Made by a program: the position numbers and the translations under genes. From Bifidobacterium pullorum DSM 20433 (GTDB lineage Bacteria > Actinomycetota > Actinomycetes > Actinomycetales > Bifidobacteriaceae), in contig NZ_JDUI01000013.1 of the NCBI RefSeq assembly GCF_000771405.1, positions 20,174-84,173 on the forward strand: a stretch of 64,000 bases of DNA, given 5' to 3'. Below, one piece after another: positions 57,801-64,000 of this stretch; the stretch's first letter is position 1, and every line of letters starts with the position of its first letter. The notes beneath the pieces are model-generated. The model had not been told where the DNA came from. It saw only the letters and a list, made by a program, of their open reading frames with translations, and searched no databases.

Positions 57801-58005
57801 CGTGTACGAGGCGGCGGGCGGTTGCGCGGTGGCCAGCCTCGACATGTGCGCGGAACTGGCCGAGGCCACCGTGCGCGAGGTCGACGTGCTGGAGGGCGAC
57901 GGCCTGGCGACCGACCTGCCCCGCGCGTTGGCACACGGCCCGGCCCAAGGCGCCACGCTGCGGCTGGCGCCATTCCAGATGGCCACGCTCCGCGTGAGCC
58001 GCTGA
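54892..58005 (+). CDS. GH38 alpha-mannosidase, second of a tandem pair
   Basis: Paralogue of the preceding gene, 1037 residues, with the same domain order and all catalytic features: GHAHIDSAWLW, nucleophile Asp388 in WLPDSFGYSGAWPQ and LNQFHDILPGSAI. Catalytic-domain patches are nearly identical at DNA level, whereas N- and C-terminal domains differ widely. This suggests different linkage preferences (alpha-1,2, alpha-1,3 or alpha-1,6) for the two enzymes. Start ATG after AAGGAG, 49 bases from the first gene. The importer operon follows after 78 bases with a weak hairpin between. Confidence 0.93.
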   Translation: MFLLPDQQLQRADRVMQQRVEPHVHDVLDHCTVRACANPGEPEPSDEVFARIRSGRMAFEPFAVPGVWGTTWGTTWFEVSGRIDKAAAAGRKVELIVDLGWLHHRGPGFQAEGLVYRADGTAIKSANPRNCWIPLMAADGTPNVELDADGRFTVYIEAAANPFVEGPTPYSPTELGEEATGRPDFPYTLSRMDVCAFNAEMFDYWMDLETVSSLIRELKDDDPRYWQLAKALQRSLNRYDERHPDTVAAAREALAGVLAEPAASSAINHIAVGHAHIDSAWLWPVRETRRKVARTVSNVLALMDEDPDFTYAMSSAQQYAWLEQEHPDLFARMKERIAEGRFIPVGGMWVESDNMIPTGESLVRQITFGRRYFKEHLGVEPRGIWLPDSFGYSGAWPQIARRAGYDWFLTQKISWNDATKFPHHSFLWEGIDGSRILTHFPPSDTYCSSMSMQELMYSQRNYLDKDLSRNAILLYGFGDGGGGPTREMTARIRRDHDLAGAPKIEFGTPDELFDRVRKDIVDDAAGETPVFKGELYLELHRGTLTAQQGMKHGCRREEAMLRATEYLCAAAALKDGTYVYPKDELDAIWQTLLLNQFHDILPGSAIAWVHRQARAEYERDIARLKQIAEQAGRVIAAAEPGDMLVTHAAIPSYTADAASAWTVRDRAASHDAEPVAVERDGGRIILDNGLLRVTVEPDGTVSSLVDLSGDRELVPGGTRLGRYELLDNEPFHWDAWEVQRDAFLTAHGLRESRIDAVDMAADGACVVRVVTRNDDVTIVTCITLHPDRRTLDFSAQVDWRTEEEFLKVDIPLGVQATNAQYECQYGMVERPIQKNSRSDEAKFESCTHRFVRVADASYAAAVVNASTYGSDVSPIHGDDGTRGAMVRLSLLSAPLYPDPRTDQGAHEFAWSVVADASMPAVLDEATRLNTAELEGIPAFEPLARLDVAEGVPVLDWVKTADDGSGDLILRVYEAAGGCAVASLDMCAELAEATVREVDVLEGDGLATDLPRALAHGPAQGATLRLAPFQMATLRVSR

Positions 58006-58083
58006 ACAACCAGATGTGCCCGACCCTCCCCGGATCGGGAACAAACCACAACACAAGGAAATAGAAAAAGGAAAGGAAACATC

Positions 58084-59376
58084 ATGGTATCTTCCATGAA
58101 GAAGGCACTTGCCCTGACTGGTGCCGCAGCGATGCTGCTGTCGGTGGCCGCTTGCGGCGGCAACGATGCCGGAGAAAGCGACGGCGTCAAGGAGATCACG
58201 TTCCAGACCTGGAACCTGAAGAACGACAAGTACACCCCGTACTTCGAGGGTCTGATCGAGGCGTACGAGGAGGAGCATCCGGACGTCAAGATCAATTGGG
58301 CCGACCAGCCGTCCGACGGCTATGAGGACAAGCTGTCGACCCAGGCCGCCTCGGGCGAGCTGCCGGATATCGTCGACGGCGGCGCCTCCATCCTGTACGG
58401 CCTGGCCAAGGCCGGCGCGCTGATGAACCTCTCCGCCGAGGTTCCGGACGCCGAGGGCGACTACTACGAGGGCGCCTGGGCCGGTGCCACGATGACCGGC
58501 AACGGCATCGAGGAGGGCGCCTACGGCTTCCCGTGGTACGTCAACGACGGCCCGACCTACTGGAACACCGAGCTGATGAAGCAGTGCGGCCTGGATCCGG
58601 ACGCCGTGCCGACCACCTGGGACGAGTACTTCGCCGCCGGCAAGACCATCGCCGAGAACTGCGACGGCGTCTATCTGGCGACCACGATGGGCTCCAACAC
58701 CGAGGACTACGTGACCGCCGGCGCCACCTGGATGAACGACGATCACAGCGCCTACACGTTCAACGATGAGGCCGGCGTCAAGCAGCTGCAGAACTTCATC
58801 GATCTGTACAACGAGGGCGGCATCCCGCCGGAGGCCCTGGACTCCTCCTGGAGCCAGCAGTCCGACTTCTTCCAGCGCGGCTCGCTGGTCGCCATGGCCG
58901 GCTCCGCCTACTCCGCCGACGGCTTCAAGCAGAACTCCCCGGATCTGTATGAGAAGCTGACCGTCGGCCCGCGTATCACCAACGACGGCAAGTCCGCCTC
59001 GGTGTCCTACGAGCTGCTGGGCATCAGCTCCCAGTCCAAGTACCCGGACGTCGCCATCGACTTCGCCCGCTTCGTGACCAACGCCGAGAACCAGGTCGAG
59101 TTCGCCAAGCAGGCCGCCGTGTTCCCGTCGGCCCAGGGCGGTCTTGAGGACGAGTACTACCAGGACATCGACACCAGCACCCTGGAGGGCCAGGCCCTGC
59201 AGATCACGCTGGATCAGGTGAAGAACGGCTACTCCTCGCGTCCGGCCGAGTTCACCGATGCCAACGGCTACAAGTACCTCCAGCAGCAGGTGGCCCTCGC
59301 CATGCAGGGTGAGCAGACCGCCCAGGAGGCGCTGGACAAGACCGTCGAGTACTCCAACGAGAGGCTCGCACGATGA
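58084..59376 (+). CDS. ABC transporter sugar-binding lipoprotein (family 1), probable N-glycan importer
   Basis: Extracellular solute-binding protein of 430 residues. The signal peptide ends in lipobox SVAAC, so it is a lipoprotein on the outer face of the membrane. The mature part shows the family 1 fold: ITFQTWNLKNDKY, LPDIVDGGASILYGLAKAGAL, YGFPWYVNDGPTYWNTELMK and GSLVAMAGSAY. Its operon with two permeases and a GH5 enzyme between mannosidases and an endoglycosidase argues for binding the released Man-GlcNAc oligosaccharide. The ATG follows AAAGGAAAC. No ATPase is encoded here, so a shared MsmK-type ATPase elsewhere must energise it. Confidence 0.91.
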   Translation: MVSSMKKALALTGAAAMLLSVAACGGNDAGESDGVKEITFQTWNLKNDKYTPYFEGLIEAYEEEHPDVKINWADQPSDGYEDKLSTQAASGELPDIVDGGASILYGLAKAGALMNLSAEVPDAEGDYYEGAWAGATMTGNGIEEGAYGFPWYVNDGPTYWNTELMKQCGLDPDAVPTTWDEYFAAGKTIAENCDGVYLATTMGSNTEDYVTAGATWMNDDHSAYTFNDEAGVKQLQNFIDLYNEGGIPPEALDSSWSQQSDFFQRGSLVAMAGSAYSADGFKQNSPDLYEKLTVGPRITNDGKSASVSYELLGISSQSKYPDVAIDFARFVTNAENQVEFAKQAAVFPSAQGGLEDEYYQDIDTSTLEGQALQITLDQVKNGYSSRPAEFTDANGYKYLQQQVALAMQGEQTAQEALDKTVEYSNERLAR

Positions 59377-60344
59377 GCTCAGTGGCATCCGCCGCTGCCA
59401 GGTCGGAGGCCGCCAAGGCCTCCGACCGGCCTGAACCGACGAACCACACCGCAGTCAATAAGCCGCACCGCAGCTTCGGCACGGTCATCGCGCCGTACCT
59501 GTTCGTGGCCCCCGCCTTCATCGTGGTGTTCGTGTTCGTCGTCCTCGCGGCACTCAACACGTTCAGGCTTGCCTTCACCGACTCCACGCTGCTCAAGCCG
59601 GGCAAGTTCGTGGGATTCCAGAACTTCATCGACCTGTTCCAGGACGAATACTTCCTGACGGCCCTGCTCAACTCCTCGCTGTACGTGGTGTGCGTCGTGC
59701 CGTTCATGGTCATCCTCCCGCTGATCCTGGCCAACCTGGTCAAGGGCAACGGGCGCATCATGGGATTCTTCCGCACCGCCTTCTACATGCCGGTCGTCAT
59801 GTCCGCCGTCGTCGTCGGCATGATCTGGACCAACCTGCTCGACTCGCAGGGCCTGATCAACTCCATCCTCAAGGGCGCGGGCATCATCGAGGAGGCGATC
59901 CCGTTCCTGACCAACCGCTGGGGCATCCTGTTCAGCTCGATGTTCGTCACCATCTGGCTGGGTCTGGGCTACTACATGGTCATCTACCTGACGGCGCTCG
60001 CCAACATCGACGAATCGCTGTATGAGGCCGCGGCGCTGGACGGCGCCGGCCCCGTCCGCCAGTTCGTCTCGGTGACGATGCCCGGCGTGCGTTCGACGAT
60101 GGTGCTCATCATGATGCTGTCCACCATCTCGGCGTTCCGCGTCTTCAACGAGGTCTACGTGCTCACCAACGGCACGGCGGGACCCGGCGGCATGGACATG
60201 ACGATGTCGATGCTCATCAAGAACGAAGGTACCGGCATCCAGGCCCGTACCGGCTATGCGAGCGCCATCTCGCTGGTCGTGCTGGTCATCGTCGGCACGC
60301 TGCTGATCATCCAGCAGATCATCCAGAAGAGGGGTGAGGACTGA
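59373..60344 (+). CDS. Sugar ABC transporter permease (MalF type)
   Basis: Permease of 323 residues with six membrane helices and an N-terminal hydrophilic tail of about 45 residues. The EAA loop reads LYEAAALDGAGPVRQFVSVTMPGVR. ATGA overlap with the binding-protein gene and TGATG overlap with the next permease show tight coupling. Confidence 0.93.
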   Translation: MSSVASAAARSEAAKASDRPEPTNHTAVNKPHRSFGTVIAPYLFVAPAFIVVFVFVVLAALNTFRLAFTDSTLLKPGKFVGFQNFIDLFQDEYFLTALLNSSLYVVCVVPFMVILPLILANLVKGNGRIMGFFRTAFYMPVVMSAVVVGMIWTNLLDSQGLINSILKGAGIIEEAIPFLTNRWGILFSSMFVTIWLGLGYYMVIYLTALANIDESLYEAAALDGAGPVRQFVSVTMPGVRSTMVLIMMLSTISAFRVFNEVYVLTNGTAGPGGMDMTMSMLIKNEGTGIQARTGYASAISLVVLVIVGTLLIIQQIIQKRGED

Positions 60345-61183
60345 TGAAGATCGCCGGTAAGCGCATCACCGTAGGCAAGGTGGTGCAGTACCTCATCCTG
60401 ATCCTGATGTTCGTCGTGCTGGTCGGCCCCTTCGTCTGGGAGCTGTCGCTGTCCCTCAAGGGCCCGGGCGACAACGTCTACGCCGTTCCGCCGTACATCA
60501 TCCCGAAGACCCCGACGCTGGAGAACTACGTGGACGTGTTCCGCCAGGTTCCGGTGGCCCACTACATGCTGAACTCGCTGATCGTGGCCTGCATCTCGAT
60601 CGCGGGCAACATCATCCTGTCCACGATGGCCGGCTACGCGCTGGGCCGTCTCAAGTGGAAGGGCCGCGGTCTGGTCTTCGCGATCTTCATGGGCACCATG
60701 GTGATCCCGCTGGAAGGCGTCATGATCTCCCAGTTCCTGATCGTCAAGGGCATGGGACTGCAGAACACGCTGGTGTCCGTGGCGCTGCCCGGCCTGGTGA
60801 CGGCGATGAACATCCTGCTGATGACCAACGCCTTCAAGTCCATCCCGATGGAGCTTGAGGAGGCCGCCATGGTCGACGGCGCGAACCTGTGGCAGCGGTT
60901 CTTCAGAATTTGCGTCCCGCAGGTCAAGGGCACGATGACCGTCGTCGGCATCTTCGCCTTCGTCGGCGCGTGGAACGACTTCCTGTGGCCGTTGATCACC
61001 ATCTCCGATGAGAACAACTACACGCTGACGCTGGGCATGAACCGACTCAAGGGCCTGTTCATCTCCGATCCGCGACTGATCGCGGCCGGCGCGCTGGTTT
61101 CGCTCATCCCGATCATCATCTTCTTCTGCTGCTTCCAGCGGTACTTCTTCCGCGGCCTGGAAGCCGGCGGCCTGAAGGGATGA
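60344..61183 (+). CDS. Sugar ABC transporter permease (MalG type)
   Basis: Second permease, 279 residues, six membrane helices. The EAA loop reads ELEEAAMVDGANLWQRFFRICVPQVKG. It pairs with the preceding permease to form the channel. It ends 22 bases before the GH5 gene. Confidence 0.93.
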   Translation: MKIAGKRITVGKVVQYLILILMFVVLVGPFVWELSLSLKGPGDNVYAVPPYIIPKTPTLENYVDVFRQVPVAHYMLNSLIVACISIAGNIILSTMAGYALGRLKWKGRGLVFAIFMGTMVIPLEGVMISQFLIVKGMGLQNTLVSVALPGLVTAMNILLMTNAFKSIPMELEEAAMVDGANLWQRFFRICVPQVKGTMTVVGIFAFVGAWNDFLWPLITISDENNYTLTLGMNRLKGLFISDPRLIAAGALVSLIPIIIFFCCFQRYFFRGLEAGGLKG

Positions 61184-61205
61184 TCCGCAACAGAAAGGCT
61201 CAACA

Positions 61206-62492
61206 ATGAGATTCGGTGTCAACTACACACCGTCGAACGGCTGGTTCCATTCGTGGCTGAATCCCGATTGGCAGAGCGTGGACCGCGACCTTGAGCAGAT
61301 CGCCGAACTGGGCATGGACCATGTCCGCATCTTCCCGGTGTGGCCGTATCTGCAGCCCAACCGCACCTGGATCAACCGCAAGGGCATCGAGGATGTGCGC
61401 CGCATGGTGCACATCGCCGGCGAACACGGACTCGACGTCTACGTGGACGTGTTCCAGGGGCACCTGTCGAGCTTCGACTTCCTGCCCAGCTGGCTGGTCA
61501 CCTGGCATACCGGCAACATGTTCACCGATCCGGACGCGGTGGCCGCCGAGTGCGAGCTGATCCGGGTCCTTGGCGGCGAACTGTCGCAGGAACCGGCGTT
61601 CAAGGGCATCACGGTCGGCAACGAGGTCAACCAGTTGTCGGACCGTCCGCATCCGACCAAGATGGTCGCCACCCCGGCGCAGATCGACGCATGGCTTGAC
61701 GCCACGCTCGAGGCGGCGGGAACCGCCGGAGGCGACGCCCTGTACAGCGTCAACGACGGCGTCTGGTTCCTGGACGGGCATCCCTTCACCCCGGTGCAGT
61801 CCGGGAACAAGGGCGACATGACCACCATCCACGCCTGGGTGTTCAACGGCACGGCGCAGGGATACGGCGCGACCAGCGAGGAATGCTCCGCGTACGCGCT
61901 GTATCTGGCCGAGCTGTCGAAGGCGTTCTCCGGCGATCCGGAGCGCCCCGTCTGGCTGCAGGAGGTGGGCGCGCCCGAGAACGTGCTCGAGACCGCGGAC
62001 ACCCCCGAGTTCTGCCGTCGCACGGTGCTCAACGCGCTCGACTGCCCGAACCTGTGGGGCGTCACCTGGTGGTGCTCGCACGATGTGGCGGCGTCGATGT
62101 CGGACTTCCCCGAGTTCGAGCATGCGCTCGGCCTGTTCGACGAGCATGGCGAACTCAAGCCGATCGGCCGCATGTTCGGCGATCTGGCCCGCGAGCATCG
62201 CGACCATACGAAGCCCGCACCCCGCACCACGGCCATCGTCGTTGATGTCGACGCCGACGGCAACCCGCTGGACCGCAGCGCCTGCGGCCCCGGCGGATCG
62301 GTGTGCGACCTGTGGATGAAGGCCCACTGCGAGGGGCTGCGTCCCACCGTCGTCACCTCCGATGTGGCGACCGATCCCGCACGTCTCGCCGCCCTCGGCG
62401 TGACCGAGCTGATCCGCGACACGGATCCGCACCCGGCGCGGTTCTACACTGCCGTGTCGGACTCCTCGTTCGAGGACCTCGACGAGGCCTGA
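61206..62492 (+). CDS. GH5 family beta-mannosidase, subfamily 18-like
   Basis: Cytoplasmic GH5 TIM-barrel enzyme of 428 residues. Acid/base Glu140 is in TVGNEVNQ and nucleophile Glu253 in VWLQEVGAP. The N-terminus MRFGVNYTPSNGWFHSW and the overall length match bifidobacterial GH5_18 enzymes, which cleave Man-beta-1,4-GlcNAc, the core disaccharide left after alpha-mannosidase action. Co-transcription with the importer supports this. The C-terminal 70 residues form a small extra domain with no catalytic motif. Start ATG after GAAAGG. Confidence 0.87.
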   Translation: MRFGVNYTPSNGWFHSWLNPDWQSVDRDLEQIAELGMDHVRIFPVWPYLQPNRTWINRKGIEDVRRMVHIAGEHGLDVYVDVFQGHLSSFDFLPSWLVTWHTGNMFTDPDAVAAECELIRVLGGELSQEPAFKGITVGNEVNQLSDRPHPTKMVATPAQIDAWLDATLEAAGTAGGDALYSVNDGVWFLDGHPFTPVQSGNKGDMTTIHAWVFNGTAQGYGATSEECSAYALYLAELSKAFSGDPERPVWLQEVGAPENVLETADTPEFCRRTVLNALDCPNLWGVTWWCSHDVAASMSDFPEFEHALGLFDEHGELKPIGRMFGDLAREHRDHTKPAPRTTAIVVDVDADGNPLDRSACGPGGSVCDLWMKAHCEGLRPTVVTSDVATDPARLAALGVTELIRDTDPHPARFYTAVSDSSFEDLDEA

Positions 62493-62500
62493 TCATCACG

Positions 62501-62527
62501 GTGCCGCCGCACACCGCGGCGGCACCA
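62501..62527 (+). terminator. Candidate terminator of the importer-GH5 operon
   Basis: GGTGCCGCCG / CGGCGGCACC, a perfect 10-bp stem with a 7-base loop, 8 bases after the GH5 stop. No T-run. Confidence 0.65.
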
Positions 62528-62728
62528 TACAACTCATACGTCGACGGACAACGAAGTGCCGTCATTCCGTTTCAACATCGTTGGTTTTTGTCTTGATTCG
62601 TTGACTGCCTGCGCGGATGTCGCGCCGGCGTCGATTCCATTGAAAGGATGCTTTCGCCGGATCGGTTCCGGCGGAAACGCGGCGCCATGCCTATATCGCA
62701 AACCAGAGCACGACGCCGCGGTGATTGG

Positions 62729-62747
62729 GTACGGGAAAGCCCCGTAC
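62729..62747 (+). promoter_or_regulatory. Hairpin in the leader of the endoglycosidase gene
   Basis: GTACGGG-aaagc-CCCGTAC, 27 bases before the start codon. The 282-base gap before the endoglycosidase gene contains neither of the two operator palindromes found at the mannosidase promoters. The hairpin may shape mRNA stability or translation; its role is not known. Confidence 0.4.
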
Positions 62748-62774
62748 TCTCTTAAGAATAGAGAAAGGAACATA

Positions 62775-64000
62775 ATGGGCGCAAGCCATGTGTTTCCCCA
62801 GGGCGGAACGACGGTGAAACGTCGTATCGCCGCCATCGCCGCGGGCATCGCCACCGCGGCGATGGCTCTCGGCGGCGTCGTCGCGCCGCCCGCCACGGCA
62901 TATGCCGACGAGCCCGCAGCCGCGGACGTCAGCAGTGTCACGAACCCGAACAACCGTCATTTCATGGTGTACTACCGTGCGTGGCGTGATGTGACGATGA
63001 AGGGTGTGAATACCGATCTGCCGGATGAGAACTGGATTTCGATGTACGACATCCCGTATGGCGTGGATGTGGTGAACGTGTTCAGTTATGTGCCGGCGGG
63101 TCAGGAGGCGGCGGCCCAGCCGTTCTATGACAAGCTCAAGGCCGAGTATGCCCCGTATCTGCATTCGCGTGGCATCAAGCTCGTGCGCGGCATCAACTAC
63201 GAACAGGTCACCGTCGAAGGCTTCCGCGACTACATGGCCGATCTGGGCAAGACGGCCGATGAGGCCACCGAGGCCGACTATGATGCCTATGCGCTTGAGA
63301 TCATCGACGAGTACATGACCTCGGTCGGCCTGGACGGTCTGGACATCGATATGGAGACCTATCCGACCGACGCGGATGTGGCGATTTCCGATAACGTGAT
63401 CCGCGCCCTGTCCAAGCACATCGGCCCCAAGTCGGACGATCCGGATGGCACGATGTTCCTGTACGACACCAACGGCAGCAACACCAAGCCGTTCGCGAAC
63501 GTGGCGGACTGCTTCGACTACGTGGCCTACCAGCAGTACGGCTCCACATCGACCCGCACCGCCGGCGCCGTCGCGGACTACTCGCCGTACATCGGCGCCG
63601 ACAAGTTCGTGCCCGGCCTGGCCTTCCCCGAGGAAGGCGACCACAACCGTTGGTATGACGCCACGGAGCCGTATACGGACAGCCACATCTACGACATCGC
63701 GTCGTATGTGCGTGACAACGGCCTCGGCGGCATGTTCCTGTACGCGCTTGACCGCGACGGCCGCACCTACGAGGCCGAGGACTGGAGCCACATCGTCCCG
63801 TCGAACCTGCTGTGGACCAAGACCGCCATCGCTGAGTCGCAGGACATGACGATGGAGCAGGCCAAGGCCGCCGCGAACCACTACATCGAGCGCATGTCGC
63901 TGACCGAGGAAGGGGCTGCCGGCGTGGCCCTGAACGCCGAGGACGCGCTCGAAGCCGTGGAACAGGCCACGAACCTCTACGAGGTCAACAAGGCCGTGCT
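62775..64000 (+). CDS. Secreted GH18 endo-beta-N-acetylglucosaminidase (3' end beyond window)
   Basis: Extracellular enzyme of the EndoBI type. It cuts between the two core GlcNAc residues of N-glycans and releases the glycan from glycoprotein. At least 408 codons are present and the frame is open at the right edge. The signal peptide has KRR, a hydrophobic stretch and a likely cut after AYA (about residue 43). The mature enzyme starts RHFMVYYRAWRDVTMKG. The GH18 catalytic motif D-G-L-D-I-D-M-E has Glu194 as the acid, with Asp190 and Asp192. A helical domain begins near residue 355 (MTMEQAKAAANHYIERM). A cell-wall anchor may lie outside the window. The ATG follows AGAAAGGA. Confidence 0.93.
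   Translation, partial: MGASHVFPQGGTTVKRRIAAIAAGIATAAMALGGVVAPPATAYADEPAAADVSSVTNPNNRHFMVYYRAWRDVTMKGVNTDLPDENWISMYDIPYGVDVVNVFSYVPAGQEAAAQPFYDKLKAEYAPYLHSRGIKLVRGINYEQVTVEGFRDYMADLGKTADEATEADYDAYALEIIDEYMTSVGLDGLDIDMETYPTDADVAISDNVIRALSKHIGPKSDDPDGTMFLYDTNGSNTKPFANVADCFDYVAYQQYGSTSTRTAGAVADYSPYIGADKFVPGLAFPEEGDHNRWYDATEPYTDSHIYDIASYVRDNGLGGMFLYALDRDGRTYEAEDWSHIVPSNLLWTKTAIAESQDMTMEQAKAAANHYIERMSLTEEGAAGVALNAEDALEAVEQATNLYEVNKAV

Noticed and set aside
58019..58039. Small inverted repeat between the second GH38 gene and the binding-protein gene as a terminator
   Set aside because: The stem is only 5 bp with a long loop and no T-run; too weak to call.
54886..59388. A 1500-codon antisense open frame across the second GH38 gene and the binding-protein gene
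   Set aside because: It spans two well-supported genes and their gap on the other strand. The translation is repetitive Val/Gly/Arg-rich sequence with no domain. Strong third-position GC bias explains its length.

Overview
The window is high-GC, gene-dense bacterial DNA that reads as a Bifidobacterium chromosome. The evidence is a tmRNA whose tag decodes to AKSNRTEFALAA, an L-lactate dehydrogenase gene beside hflX, a division/cell-wall cluster of actinobacterial order that stops at ftsQ, and an intracellular N-glycan utilisation locus of the kind known from B. longum. The species cannot be settled from the window. No CRISPR array, insertion sequence, transposase or phage gene was seen.

Positions 1-14,000 hold housekeeping and stress genes: an hrpA-type helicase running off the left edge, an rsmC-like methyltransferase, hflX, ldh, a CDF metal exporter, the divergent pair lexA / LysM division-inhibitor candidate with four LexA boxes between them, nrdR, serA and a HelD-type helicase. 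Positions 14,100-28,155 are the dcw cluster in one direction, almost all overlapping or closely spaced: mraZ (with a 10-bp-period MraZ operator), rsmH, ftsL, ftsI, a murE-like gene whose ATP-binding loop is gone, murF, mraY, murD, ftsW, murG, murC, ftsQ. dtd converges on ftsQ.

Positions 28,700-64,000 are a carbohydrate region built around high-mannose N-glycans. A secreted GH18 endo-beta-N-acetylglucosaminidase (right edge) would release the glycan outside the cell. An ABC importer (58,084-61,183) would bring it in. Two tandem GH38 alpha-mannosidases and a GH125 exo-alpha-mannosidase would trim mannose, and a GH5 enzyme resembling subfamily 18 beta-mannosidases would split Man-beta-1,4-GlcNAc. 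Free mannose could be isomerised to fructose by the AGE-family protein and phosphorylated by the PfkB kinase. GlcNAc could pass through the ROK kinase, NagA and NagB. A GH3 enzyme of unknown substrate, a peptide/oligopeptide ABC transporter and a large cytoplasmic transglutaminase-fold protein sit in the same region. The last could handle the peptide or glycosyl-asparagine remainder, but that is inference.

Regulation is unusually readable. A perfect or near-perfect palindrome TTAAC-N3-GTTAA occurs at the promoters of the AGE gene, the ROK repressor-pfkB operon, the GH125/GH3 divergent pair and the GH38 operon. In the repressor's own promoter it lies between a TTGACA and a TAATAT box. A second palindrome, CTAAA-N4-TTTAG (LacI-like), occurs at the AGE and GH38 promoters, and no LacI gene is in the window.

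Two unrelated three-copy arrays of hairpin-forming repeats (52-bp period near 7.3 kb, 63-bp period near 30.9 kb) are left unexplained by the genes.
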